In this document: one piece after another, positions 44,288 to 53,061 of the stretch
How the letters are laid out: each line of letters starts with the position of its first letter
How positions within the stretch are numbered: position 1 is the stretch's first letter
NCBI GenBank assembly: GCA_964616275.1
Contig: CAZTUL010000002.1
Span: forward strand, 5,312-69,311
DNA length: 64,000 nucleotides
DNA from: CAYZJV01 sp964616275
GTDB lineage: Bacteria; Spirochaetota; Spirochaetia; Sphaerochaetales; Sphaerochaetaceae
Direction: 5' to 3'
Translations under genes and position numbers: made by a program
Notes under the pieces: generated by a model
Seen by the model: only the letters and a program-made list of their open reading frames with translations
The model's database searches: none
Told to the model about the DNA's origin: nothing

Positions 44288-45660
44288 CCCACAGCCTCCG
44301 ACTCATCTTCCTCTTGCTCTACCAGTACTTGATAAGCACGCATAATCTCACCACCTAAATAGAAAGAGCCTGTACAGAGAATGGCTCCCTGTTCTGAGGT
44401 CATTCCCCTGGCAAGTTGGAGTGCCTTATCTGCTTCTTTTTCAAGAAAAAGTCTTGGCGGTTCTCGCATCGTGAGCGTTTCCTTTTGTAATAGAAGAAAC
44501 AATGCTTCAGGGTTGCTTTTCTTGAATGTGCCTGGTCTACTTACAATAATGGTATCGAACAATGGGAGAAGCAGTTGAGTCATATGAAGATGGTCTTTAT
44601 CGTCCAGGACTCCATAGATGACCGTGTTTCCTTTATTTCCAAAGAGTTGAGTGAACGAATTGAGAAGATGTCTCAGGCTCTCTACTGTATGTGCACCATC
44701 GATAATAAGTGGCGGTGCAGCACCGAGAAATTCCATTCGTCCTGGTAAAGTGGCCTGCTCAAGTGCCCGTTCAGTCGTATGAGGAAGATACAGATTCAAC
44801 TTTTTAAGTACAAGGAGAGCCAGCGCACAGTTTTCTGCCTGAACCTCTCCCCTCATAGAGAGATTTAATGTAGTACGTTCACCATGTGTCCAGGTAATAA
44901 CCACATGTTCAGCATCATGACATGTTCGGGTAGCCAAAGACTCAACTTCGGCCTCTAGGTCGTAGAGCCTGCTATGCTGCGTATCTGCTTCTTTTGAAAA
45001 TACCTCGCGTGCATCCGCCTTTTGACGAGATATAAACACCGGTACGTTCGGCTTGATGATTTTTGACTTTTCAACAGCAATCTGTCGAATGGTATGTCCA
45101 AGAATAGCAGTGTGCTCAAGTTCAATAGGTGTGAGTACCGAAGCTTCTGGAAGTAAGGTATTCGTTGCATCCAACCTCCCTCCAAGTCCAGTTTCAACAA
45201 CTGCCCAGGTACAGGAGGAGAGAGAGAATAAGAGAAAGGCAAAGGATGTATAGAGCTCAAACGCTGTGGGGTCCGCAGTTCCCCATTCATCTTCGAAATG
45301 GAAGTCTCCAAGTCGGTCATATAGAATATTTGCTGCGTATACAAGTTCTATTTCAGAGAAAAATTCACCACTTAGCGTGAACCGCTCACGATAGTCAGTG
45401 AGATGTGGGGAGGTGTAGAGCCCTGTTTTGTGCCCAAGAGCCGATAACCCCTGTGCAAGAAATCGTGCAGTAGAGCCTTTGCCTTTTGATCCTGCAACAT
45501 GTATTGATTTGAAATCATTTTGTGGGTTCCCAATATGATTAAGCAGTGCTTGCATACGATCCAGCCTATACAAGCGAGTTGTATATCCACTTTGTTTCTT
45601 TTCCAGGTTAGCAAAAGATTCCATATATAGACAGAATTGGTCAAATTCACTGAATTGCAT
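44278..45660 (-). CDS. folC: Folylpolyglutamate synthase / dihydrofolate synthase
   Basis: A 460-residue Mur-ligase-like enzyme that adds glutamate to folates (and possibly to dihydropteroate). The ATP loop is HVAGSKGKGSTARFLAQGL near residue 54, followed by GLYTSPHLTDYRERF near 80, EPIGLGGRLDATN-like VVETGLGGRLDATN near 159, the HTAILG region near 186, and the C-terminal IIDGAHTVESL near 312. It heads the minus-strand trio folC, NFACT and membrane protein, and is divergent from the acyl-CoA synthetase. The 176-base divergent gap holds a perfect TTGACA at 45740 and TATGAT at 45796 on the plus strand, without an unambiguous pairing. Confidence 0.93.
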   Translation of the reverse strand: MQFSEFDQFCLYMESFANLEKKQSGYTTRLYRLDRMQALLNHIGNPQNDFKSIHVAGSKGKGSTARFLAQGLSALGHKTGLYTSPHLTDYRERFTLSGEFFSEIELVYAANILYDRLGDFHFEDEWGTADPTAFELYTSFAFLLFSLSSCTWAVVETGLGGRLDATNTLLPEASVLTPIELEHTAILGHTIRQIAVEKSKIIKPNVPVFISRQKADAREVFSKEADTQHSRLYDLEAEVESLATRTCHDAEHVVITWTHGERTTLNLSMRGEVQAENCALALLVLKKLNLYLPHTTERALEQATLPGRMEFLGAAPPLIIDGAHTVESLRHLLNSFTQLFGNKGNTVIYGVLDDKDHLHMTQLLLPLFDTIIVSRPGTFKKSNPEALFLLLQKETLTMREPPRLFLEKEADKALQLARGMTSEQGAILCTGSFYLGGEIMRAYQVLVEQEEDESEAVGCP

Positions 45661-45836
45661 GCGGTTACTGTAATGCAGGCCAAAACTTTGGTCAATGATT
45701 CATGAACAACTGCAGAAATGGGAAAGTGTACATGACAAGTTGACAATATGCGACACTTTGTAGAGTTGAGGCTTGTTTTTACCTTAGTAAGGATTTATGA
45801 TTGTACAAAGACCACATGCAGACTTGGAGGTGGATA

Positions 45837-47591
45837 ATGGCGAATCCAAACAAGACAACAGGAAATCCTTGGGATTTCTTGGAAGAATTCAAGGGAAAAG
45901 AGTTCCACGGTGAGTGGCCGACTATTCCTCAAATGTTTTCAATTACCTGTGCACGCTACCCAGATAACCAGTGTTTTACAGCGTTTGCTCCCTCTGAACT
46001 TCGATTAACATACAGTGAAGTTTTGCAAAAAGTACTTCAGTTCGCCGATTATCTTGTAGAACAGGGAGTAGGTCCGGAATCAAAAGTTGCGGTAACAGGA
46101 AAGAATAGTCCTGAATGGGGTATTGCATATCTGGCTGTATTGTTTGCCGGTGGAATTGTCGTTCCCCTTGATTATCAACTCACCGATAAAGAAATCGATT
46201 TTCTTATGACTTTTGCCGAGGTGAAGCATCTGTGTATCGATGCAGAACGCTTTGATGCCATCGATGCAAGCGGGACAGTCGGGCTTACGGTAAAAGTTTC
46301 ATTAGAACCCAAGCATCCTGACTATATTTTTGATAAAAAGGCAAAGAAAAAACAACAGCGTCACGAAGTAAAGGAACAGGATCTCGCGGCAATTCTGTTT
46401 ACAAGTGGAACCACCGGAAATCCGAAAGGGGTAATGCTCACACATGCTAACCTCGTTTCAGACTGCTATCTTGCTCAGGCACATATGACTCTGTATCCTA
46501 CTGACGTCTTCTATGCATTACTGCCTATACATCATTCCTATACGATGCTTGCAGTATTTATTGAAGCGATGTCTGTTGGAGCCGAGATTGTGTTCGGTAA
46601 GAAGCTCATAGTCTCGCAGATTCTCAAAGAGCTCAAGCAGGGGAAAGTCACCATGTTCCTGGCAGTTCCTATGCTCTTCAATAAGATGCTTAGGGGTCTG
46701 ATGAATGGTATTCGAGAAAAGGGAATTGTCGTGTATGGCCTGATCAGATTCCTTATGAGCGTGAGTGGACTTATCAAGAAAGTATTTAAGGTAAATCCCG
46801 GACATAAGATGTTCAATGGAATTCTTGCCAAACTCTCAATGGATAATATTCGTATCTGTATCAGTGGGGGAGGACCGTTGCCTTCATCAACCTTCAAACT
46901 ATTTAATCAGCTGGGAATTGATTTTGTTCAAGGGTATGGACTTACCGAAACAAGTCCTATTATTACGCTCAATCCAGTATATGCCTATAATGAGAACTCG
47001 GTGGGGAAAATACTGCCAAGAACTGACATGAAGATACTTGACCCGGATTCCCGAAAAATTGGTGAAATTCTCGTCAAGGGACCAATGGTAATGCAGGGAT
47101 ATTATAAGAATCCTGAAGCAACAAAGGAAGTTCTCGATGCGGATGGATGGCTGCATACGGGAGATGCCGGATATATTGATGCCAATCGGTATGTATATTT
47201 AACAGGCAGAAAGAAATCACTTATCGTAACAGAGGGTGGAAAGAACGTATTCCCAGAAGAAATTGAAGATTCATTCCAGTTGTATGATGAGATAGATCAG
47301 ATTTGTGTTATGGGCTATCTGGTCGATAAGAAGAATAAGAGTGAAGGTATACGGGCAATCATTCATCCATCAGATAAGTTTGTAGAGGATATGACAGCTA
47401 AATTCCCAGATGCTGCCAATCGAGAGACAGAGATTCTTAAGCATATGCAGGAAATTTTAGACAAGGTAAATAAGGATTTACTACCATACAAACGAATTAC
47501 CAAGCTCACGATTGCTGATGAGCCGCTTGAGATGACCAGTACTAAGAAAATCAAACGTCACGTAGTTGCCCAAGTGTATCAGGATCGGTAA
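45837..47591 (+). CDS. AMP-forming long-chain acyl-CoA synthetase (first copy)
   Basis: A 584-residue adenylate-forming enzyme. The P-loop is AAILFTSGTTGNPKGVMLTH near residue 184, followed by GYGLTETSPIITLNP near 367, WLHTGDAGYID near 437 with the ATP-ribose Asp, and the hinge/catalytic region TGRKKSLIVTEGGKNVFPEEIE near 453. Long-chain fatty acid activation is the usual role; other acids are possible. ATG 45837 has GGAGG 6 bases upstream. A paralogue with the same layout lies at 55768. The yhbY gene starts 10 bases after its stop. Confidence 0.88.
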   Translation: MANPNKTTGNPWDFLEEFKGKEFHGEWPTIPQMFSITCARYPDNQCFTAFAPSELRLTYSEVLQKVLQFADYLVEQGVGPESKVAVTGKNSPEWGIAYLAVLFAGGIVVPLDYQLTDKEIDFLMTFAEVKHLCIDAERFDAIDASGTVGLTVKVSLEPKHPDYIFDKKAKKKQQRHEVKEQDLAAILFTSGTTGNPKGVMLTHANLVSDCYLAQAHMTLYPTDVFYALLPIHHSYTMLAVFIEAMSVGAEIVFGKKLIVSQILKELKQGKVTMFLAVPMLFNKMLRGLMNGIREKGIVVYGLIRFLMSVSGLIKKVFKVNPGHKMFNGILAKLSMDNIRICISGGGPLPSSTFKLFNQLGIDFVQGYGLTETSPIITLNPVYAYNENSVGKILPRTDMKILDPDSRKIGEILVKGPMVMQGYYKNPEATKEVLDADGWLHTGDAGYIDANRYVYLTGRKKSLIVTEGGKNVFPEEIEDSFQLYDEIDQICVMGYLVDKKNKSEGIRAIIHPSDKFVEDMTAKFPDAANRETEILKHMQEILDKVNKDLLPYKRITKLTIADEPLEMTSTKKIKRHVVAQVYQDR

Positions 47592-47601
47592 TATCAACAC
47601 T

Positions 47602-47910
47602 ATGAATAGTGCAACACGGAATTTTTTACGAAAACGGGCTCACGAACTAAAACCTGTGGTAATGGTCGGCAAACAGGGTGGGGATAATCGAGTCACCCTT
47701 GCCCTGAATGAGGCGTTAACTGCTCATGAGTTGGTGAAGGTTAAGTTTCAGGATTTTCAGGATGAGATACGACCGATTGCTGATCAGCTGGCAACCTCTG
47801 TAGGTGCTGAAGTAGTTTCAGTGGTCGGTCATGTAGCTATCATCTTTCGGCAGAACGATGATGAGGCAAGTAGGATTATCCATATCCCTAAGACTTTAAT
47901 CGGAAGGTAA
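47602..47910 (+). CDS. yhbY: YhbY-type ribosome-assembly RNA-binding protein
   Basis: A 102-residue single CRM-domain protein. The RNA-binding loop is VMVGKQGGDNRVTLALNEAL near residue 21, followed by ELVKVKFQDF near 44, and the C-terminal GHVAIIFRQ. YhbY associates with pre-50S particles in E. coli. ATG 47602 begins the canonical N-terminus (RNFLRKRAHELKP). The ribosome site is weak, so translation may be coupled to the preceding synthetase. Confidence 0.9.
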   Translation: MNSATRNFLRKRAHELKPVVMVGKQGGDNRVTLALNEALTAHELVKVKFQDFQDEIRPIADQLATSVGAEVVSVVGHVAIIFRQNDDEASRIIHIPKTLIGR

Positions 47911-47913
47911 CAC

Positions 47914-49086
47914 GTGATTCATTCGTTCCAGATTGCGGCATCTGGCGAGTTGGTCTTCGGTACCGATTCTGTTAAGACATTGGCTCAATATATCTTTTCT
48001 CACCGATTCTCTCGTGTGAGTATTATTGTGAGTACTGCATTTTCACAATCAGATTACTTTTCTCAGATAGTTGAATCTTGTCGTTCTTCTGAATTCTCTG
48101 TTGTCATATACCCGGTGACGGGAGAGCCGACAGTCACATCAGTAGATGCCTTAGTTGAAAAAATTTATGACGATGAAAGCGACATGATTGTTGGTATTGG
48201 CGGGGGAAGTGCACTGGATACAGCAAAAGCTGTCTCTTCATTGGTGCATTATGCACAGGTTAATCAGTCTACCGCATCTGTTCAGCGATTTCTTGAAGGT
48301 GTGGGATCGCTGGCAGCTCCAGAAGGTCGTCTACCTTTGGTAATGATACCGACGACCGCCGGAACAGGTAGTGAAGCTACTAATAATGCAGTCATAGCCA
48401 ATATCGGACCTGAAGGATTCAAAAAATCGCTGAGACATGAGACGTACCGACCAGATTTGGTTATCATCGATCCGCAATTTTCGGTGACCGTCCCGCATGC
48501 AACTACAGCTGCCTCGGGGTTAGATGCTCTCACACAACTCATGGAAGCGTACTTATCGGTGAAGAGTAATATTTTTATTGATTCATTAGCACTACCAGCT
48601 ATTACACAAATAGGTAAAGCACTTCCTAGATTGTTAAACGGAGAACTGGAGAATTTATCGCTTCGAGCAGATATGGCCTATAGTGCCTATGTTTCAGGTA
48701 TTGCTATAAGCCATGTAGGATTAGGGTACGTTCACGGTCTTGCCGGTCCCCTGGGCGGTCTTCACGGTGCTCCGCATGGAGTGTTGTGCGGATCTCTTAT
48801 AGGGCCTATACACAGAGCAATGGTAGATCAGGCTGAATTAGGGGAAGATAGTACCGAGTTCGTTCGCAAGATGAATTGTATTGCAGAAGCCTGGGGTGTG
48901 CATGGACCTGCTGGTGTGGTGAATCATATAGAACAAGTGGTCTCTTCAGCAAAATTCCCAACTTTACGAAGGTACGGGTTCACGGTTGAAGAATTGTATA
49001 AGGTTGCCAAAACAAATCCTCGTAGAAACAGTCCGATTGCACTCTCCGAAGAGATTGTTTCATCGATTCTTACAAGTCTCTATTAG
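47914..49086 (+). CDS. Iron-containing alcohol dehydrogenase
   Basis: A 390-residue group III dehydrogenase. The NAD(P) motif is IVGIGGGSALDTAKAVS near residue 92, TTAGTGSEATNNAVI near 147 is the family signature, and the metal ligands are seen in ISHVGLGYVHGLAGPLGGLHGAPHG near 268 (His residues; broken here only by my shorthand) with Asp near 195. GTG 47914 follows yhbY by three bases behind GGAAGG. Substrate is unknown; reduction of aldehydes or oxidation of small alcohols/diols in fermentation is likely. Confidence 0.88.
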   Translation: MIHSFQIAASGELVFGTDSVKTLAQYIFSHRFSRVSIIVSTAFSQSDYFSQIVESCRSSEFSVVIYPVTGEPTVTSVDALVEKIYDDESDMIVGIGGGSALDTAKAVSSLVHYAQVNQSTASVQRFLEGVGSLAAPEGRLPLVMIPTTAGTGSEATNNAVIANIGPEGFKKSLRHETYRPDLVIIDPQFSVTVPHATTAASGLDALTQLMEAYLSVKSNIFIDSLALPAITQIGKALPRLLNGELENLSLRADMAYSAYVSGIAISHVGLGYVHGLAGPLGGLHGAPHGVLCGSLIGPIHRAMVDQAELGEDSTEFVRKMNCIAEAWGVHGPAGVVNHIEQVVSSAKFPTLRRYGFTVEELYKVAKTNPRRNSPIALSEEIVSSILTSLY

Positions 49087-49134
49087 ATCCGGAAGTTCTC
49101 TTTGTTCTCATTTTTACTCGGGATAAATCTGCAC

Positions 49135-49884
49135 CTATCGTAGTTTTAAATAGACTTTCTTCGCCTGGTGGTGGACGTCCAAGCTTCCTCTTCCATTTCT
49201 CACCGCTTTCAGCGTATCTGCAGGGGCAATGACCACCGATCCCGCAATGTACTGAATCGGAAGCCCTTCATAAATTTCGGGATGCAATATCGTTGACGGT
49301 CCGAGAAGGAGCATAGGGATATCACGTCCAGAAAATCGTTCTAATACAGTTTCTAAGGAATTATTCACCACACTGGTTGCTGTGATTACTAAGGCATCAG
49401 CCTCTTTGATAGCCCAGGGATAGAATTTTTCCGGGTCTCCCATATGTTGTCCAAGATCAAGGGTACGAACGGTAAATCCTGTCTCTTCAAACCGCTCAAA
49501 TACCGGAGAGAAAAACCCAACCATCGCAATATTTGCTCCCTGAGTTAATCCTAAATCTCTGTGCCAATCTGCAGGAGTTTCCGGTAATGCATGTGCAAAG
49601 GGTTGATTCAGAGCATTTACGAGTGCAATAGCCATCACTCTGCTCATATGCGCTTCTTCATCTTGAATATGGCGTAGGAGTTGTATTGCAGAACGACCCT
49701 CGTAATCATTCTTGTCTGTGTTGATGTGGATAGCTTGTGTAGCATCACAGAGTGTTGCACAAATTCCGCAACGGCCATCCTGTAAACGGACAGCGGTGTA
49801 GCCTATACCAATGTGGATTTCCCCGATAACCGAACGATCCGCCTCATCAGCGAACACTGAGAAAATACGTTTATTCAGTTCCAT
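49135..49884 (-). CDS. DUF364 (DUF4213-DUF364) family protein
   Basis: A 249-residue protein of the DUF364 group, sometimes described as a putative heavy-metal chelation family. The N-terminal DUF4213 part (about 1-90) has DGRCGICATLCDATQ near 36-50, with three Cys residues close together. The C-terminal Rossmann-like half shows IAMVGFFSP near 120 and ADALVITATSVVNNSLE near 167. No signal peptide or membrane helix is seen. Members often lie near molybdenum or nickel genes in anaerobes, but the function is unknown. Its neighbours are the convergent alcohol dehydrogenase and pfp on the same strand. Confidence 0.7.
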   Translation of the reverse strand: MELNKRIFSVFADEADRSVIGEIHIGIGYTAVRLQDGRCGICATLCDATQAIHINTDKNDYEGRSAIQLLRHIQDEEAHMSRVMAIALVNALNQPFAHALPETPADWHRDLGLTQGANIAMVGFFSPVFERFEETGFTVRTLDLGQHMGDPEKFYPWAIKEADALVITATSVVNNSLETVLERFSGRDIPMLLLGPSTILHPEIYEGLPIQYIAGSVVIAPADTLKAVRNGRGSLDVHHQAKKVYLKLR

Positions 49885-49964
49885 GGCATTCCCCCTAGCT
49901 GTATGGTATCACTGTTTTTTGAGGAATGCGATAAAAATATATCAATACATAGTGTCTAACAAAG

Positions 49965-49997
49965 AAAAGAGGAGACGTGCGAAACGCCTCCTCTTTT
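49965..49997 (-). terminator. Terminator after PPi-phosphofructokinase
   Basis: The inverted repeat AAAAGAGGAG (49965-49974) pairs with CTCCTCTTTT (49988-49997) around a 13-base loop that can fold further. Reading on the minus strand it ends in T-runs (TTTTC TTTG), 26 bases after the pfp stop. Confidence 0.75.
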
Positions 49998-50022
49998 AGT
50001 GTGTAGAAAAAACCGATATTTC

Positions 50023-51681
50023 CTATTTCTGATGCTCTAGCTCTAGTGTTTTCGTAGTAATGTCACACACTTCTGAAGGTCCAAAGTATTGAATTGCTCC
50101 AGGGTACAGGTAACTTGTCTCAATGGCCCAGGTATCGCGATTCTGAACGTAGTATTGGAAAGGCGCACCGTCTAATTCCACCAACGCTTTTTTAATTACG
50201 GGCTTCATTTCACCATGCCGTTTTTCCATGTTCATCATCATAGTAATGGGAATCCCTCCGGCTTTCCATTCGCTTGCAGGTGCTGTGAGGTTTGAAACAG
50301 ATGAAATATAGCCGCTACAACCATGAGTAAGGAGAATGAAGGCATTATACCCAAGACTATAGCAGTAATCGGCATCAAAATTTGAAGGTATTGCACATCG
50401 GCCTTCATAACCAAAGAAATGGTTTAACCCATTAAACTTCCCTGTATAGGTTCCCTCTTTTTTCATCGTAGTAAGTTTTGCATCTACCATAAGAATCAGC
50501 ATTTTCTCTGTCTCGATTCGAGAGACCTGCACATTTCCATGAGGATCCCTGTCCATGAGAAGCTGTTTTTGAATATCGGTAGGAAGAGATGCAAAAGCAT
50601 GAGAACTTACATCACTCAGCTGTTCCAGTATAAACTGATACTGATCCTTCCATTGTGAAAGTTTGCCATATGCCTCTGCTTTTTTAGCTAGGAGTGTGTT
50701 CAATTCAGCTATGAGGGCTTTGACTTCAGGAATAAATTCAACTACCCCCTCTGGAATAATAACTACACCAAAATCGAGACCTTTCTCAGCACGATGAGCG
50801 ATAATGGTTGCCAGGTTATCGACAATATCTGAAAGACTTGTGTTATTTTTTTCAATTTCTTCACTGATAAGACAGACATTCGGCTGAGTGCGTAATGTAC
50901 ATTCCAGAGCAATATGGCTGGCACTTCTCCCCATGACTTTAATAAAGTGCCAGTACTTCTTTGCACTGTTTGCATCACGCATGATATTCCCAATTACCTC
51001 GTTATAAACTTTTGTTGCAGAATCGAATCCAAAAGAGATTTCAATGAACTCGTTCTTTAAATCGCCGTCAATGGTTTTTGGGCAGCCAACAACAGAAATT
51101 CCAGCTTGGTTCTCCAGGAAGTATTCAGCGAGTACTGCTGCATTAGTATTGGAGTCATCTCCTCCAATAATTACCAGAGCTGTAATGTCGTGTGCTTTAC
51201 AGACCTCTGCACAGCGGGCGAACTGGTCTGCTGTTTCTAATTTTGTTCTTCCACTCCCGATTATGTCAAATCCACCGGTATTTCTATACTCATCAATAAT
51301 CTCATCGGTAAATTGTAAGGTTTTATCTTCCAGAATACCTGAAGGTCCACCTAAAAAACCAACAAGGTGTGATTCGCTGTTTGCACCTTTAATAGCATCA
51401 TACAGTCCACAAATGACATTATGTCCACCTGGGGCTTGACCTCCTGAGAGGACAACGCCAACTGAAATGCGTTGTGCATTTTGAGAACCATCTCCCTTTG
51501 TTACACTTACTTTCGGCATTCCATAGGTATGGGAAAATAACTGATGTATCTTTTCCTGGTCGGAAGCCGGAGCTGTTGCCTCACCCCGAGACAGGGTAAT
51601 AGTTGTAATGGGTTCACGGAGAATGCTCGGCAATTTGGGTTGATACGCATATCGTGCGGTCTGTAAGGGCGAATGTTTCAT
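50023..51681 (-). CDS. pfp: Pyrophosphate-dependent 6-phosphofructokinase
   Basis: A 552-residue PfpB-type enzyme that phosphorylates fructose-6-phosphate with PPi, reversibly. The glycine loop is VGVVLSGGQAPGGHNVICGL near residue 73. GGDDSNTNAAVL near 171 has Asp where ATP enzymes have Gly, and PKTIDGDLKNEF near 197 has the Lys of PPi enzymes, so PPi is the donor. MGRSASHIALECTL near 243 and later motifs follow. The long form is typical of spirochaetes and plants. ATG 51681 with AGAGGAG 7 bases upstream is chosen over a start six codons earlier. Confidence 0.94.
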   Translation of the reverse strand: MKHSPLQTARYAYQPKLPSILREPITTITLSRGEATAPASDQEKIHQLFSHTYGMPKVSVTKGDGSQNAQRISVGVVLSGGQAPGGHNVICGLYDAIKGANSESHLVGFLGGPSGILEDKTLQFTDEIIDEYRNTGGFDIIGSGRTKLETADQFARCAEVCKAHDITALVIIGGDDSNTNAAVLAEYFLENQAGISVVGCPKTIDGDLKNEFIEISFGFDSATKVYNEVIGNIMRDANSAKKYWHFIKVMGRSASHIALECTLRTQPNVCLISEEIEKNNTSLSDIVDNLATIIAHRAEKGLDFGVVIIPEGVVEFIPEVKALIAELNTLLAKKAEAYGKLSQWKDQYQFILEQLSDVSSHAFASLPTDIQKQLLMDRDPHGNVQVSRIETEKMLILMVDAKLTTMKKEGTYTGKFNGLNHFFGYEGRCAIPSNFDADYCYSLGYNAFILLTHGCSGYISSVSNLTAPASEWKAGGIPITMMMNMEKRHGEMKPVIKKALVELDGAPFQYYVQNRDTWAIETSYLYPGAIQYFGPSEVCDITTKTLELEHQK

Positions 51682-51723
51682 GAATGTACTCCTCTGCACT
51701 ATAAGATAGGTATGTATGTAAAA

Positions 51724-51753
51724 ACTATAGAATATTTATTCAGAATGATGCAA
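51724..51753 (-). promoter_or_regulatory. Possible promoter of pfp
   Basis: On the minus strand TTGCAT (51753-51748), an 18-base spacer and TATAGT (51729-51724) precede pfp. The -10 box is good, the -35 weak. Confidence 0.4.
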
Positions 51754-51836
51754 GTGGACATACCTAATGAACAAGGGCTGATACATTGCAATTTCCGCTA
51801 ATGAATGGTTACATTATATAAGAGAGGGGGCATTTC

Positions 51837-52412
51837 ATGGTGGCTCAGGGTAGAGAGATTCCAACAGCACATCAAAATGAGCAAGACATTCGGGCAGCAA
51901 AAATTTATGTGGATGCAGATTCATGCCCAAAGCAACTGCGTACTATCATTCTCAAGGCCGTGGTGAAGCGAAAAGTTTCAAGTCTTTTTGCAGCAGATCG
52001 GCCGCTTCCCGATGTTGTCCATATTGAAAAACAACAACTGCATGATGCTGTTGGTACTCCTCTTGTGCGTATGATTGTGGTCGAAAAAGGTGATGATAGT
52101 GCCGATGATTTACTTGTCGAACTTGGGAGGTCAGGCTCATTGGCAATTACTCGAGATATTCCACTTGCATCGCGACTAGCTGAGCTCGGTATGGTGGTTC
52201 TTGATGATCGTGGAGGAATATTCACCAAAGAAACGGTAGGGGAACGTCTCTCAATGAGAAACCTCATGACGGAATTACGTGAATACGGTGTTTTTGCCGA
52301 AAAAACAAAACCACTCGGATCTCGCGAAATTCAAGCTTTTGCGAATGCTTTAGATAGAGAGCTTACCCGAATGTTGAAAACAGATTTTCATGGGGAAAAT
52401 GAAGTAGAATAG
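51837..52412 (+). CDS. yaiI: YaiI/YqxD family protein (DUF188)
   Basis: A 191-residue DUF188 (UPF0178) protein. Family motifs are IYVDADSCPKQLR near residue 22, VEKGDDSADDLLVEL near 79, and the PIN-like ITRDIPLASRLAELGMVVLDDRG near 104. The fold resembles a PIN nuclease, but activity is not established. ATG 51837 lies behind GAGAGGGGG. A 20-residue N-terminal lead precedes the domain start, longer than the typical 150-160 residues of the family. It is followed 22 bases later by the LuxR-type gene. Confidence 0.85.
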   Translation: MVAQGREIPTAHQNEQDIRAAKIYVDADSCPKQLRTIILKAVVKRKVSSLFAADRPLPDVVHIEKQQLHDAVGTPLVRMIVVEKGDDSADDLLVELGRSGSLAITRDIPLASRLAELGMVVLDDRGGIFTKETVGERLSMRNLMTELREYGVFAEKTKPLGSREIQAFANALDRELTRMLKTDFHGENEVE

Positions 52413-52434
52413 ACCTTGTCGATGTTACTATAGT

Positions 52435-53061
52435 GTGACCCCTTACCCCATATTAGTGACTGCAATAGATTCAATCATTCTCGAGACATTCCGGTATTGG
52501 CTTCTCTCATTTTTTCATAACCGGGTTAGTATTGATACACTCTGCCTGCTTGATGAACACCCATGGGGTTTTAAAAGGGATTCGTATGCGGTATGTATGT
52601 CTCTTTGTTTTTCTAAAACAGAATATGAACAGACTTTACGTGCTCTTTCTCAATTGATTCCTGATTCGTGTACATGTGCCGGTATTGTGGTAGTTTCGCA
52701 GAACCTGCATGAACCAAGGATTCCTCATGAGCTGTGTAACACGCCTGCTGCACAATCTACCATAGCAACTTGTATGAACCACGTATCAAGTGTGTTAGCG
52801 AGCAGTTATGGTCTTGAGCAAATTCCTAGAGAGTCATGTATAACAGCTGAGGAAGCACCAGCATTTACTCCACGGGAACTAGAAGTCCTCTCCCATATTG
52901 CAATGGGAGATACCACAAAAGAAATTTCGTTTTCGTTGGGGATTTCGCATCACACCGTGGTCTCTCACAAAAGAAATCTCTACCTTAAGACCGGAGCACG
53001 TACATTACAGCAGTTGGCTCTGTATGCGGTTATGCATGTGCACACCGCATTACAGTCCTAG
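52435..53061 (+). CDS. Orphan LuxR-type DNA-binding regulator
   Basis: A 208-residue protein with a clear C-terminal HTH of the LuxR/NarL class at about 143-200 (TPRELEVLSHIAMGDTTKEI, then GISHHTVVSHKRNLYLKTGA). The N-terminal 140 residues do not show the acidic pocket, Thr or Lys of a receiver domain. They are Cys-rich (several CxC-like pairs, such as SCTCAG near 78), so a redox or ligand input is possible. GTG 52435 is the likely start but has no good ribosome site; GTG 52456 is an alternative. No histidine kinase is adjacent. The 3' end overlaps asnS by four bases, convergently. Confidence 0.72.
   Translation: MTPYPILVTAIDSIILETFRYWLLSFFHNRVSIDTLCLLDEHPWGFKRDSYAVCMSLCFSKTEYEQTLRALSQLIPDSCTCAGIVVVSQNLHEPRIPHELCNTPAAQSTIATCMNHVSSVLASSYGLEQIPRESCITAEEAPAFTPRELEVLSHIAMGDTTKEISFSLGISHHTVVSHKRNLYLKTGARTLQQLALYAVMHVHTALQS

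Noticed and set aside
45740..45768. Perfect TTGACA before the acyl-CoA synthetase as a promoter
   Set aside because: At 17 bases there is no -10-like box (GAGTTG); TAGAGT at 15 bases is too close. A pairing with TATGAT at 45796 uses a different, weak -35, so I did not call one.
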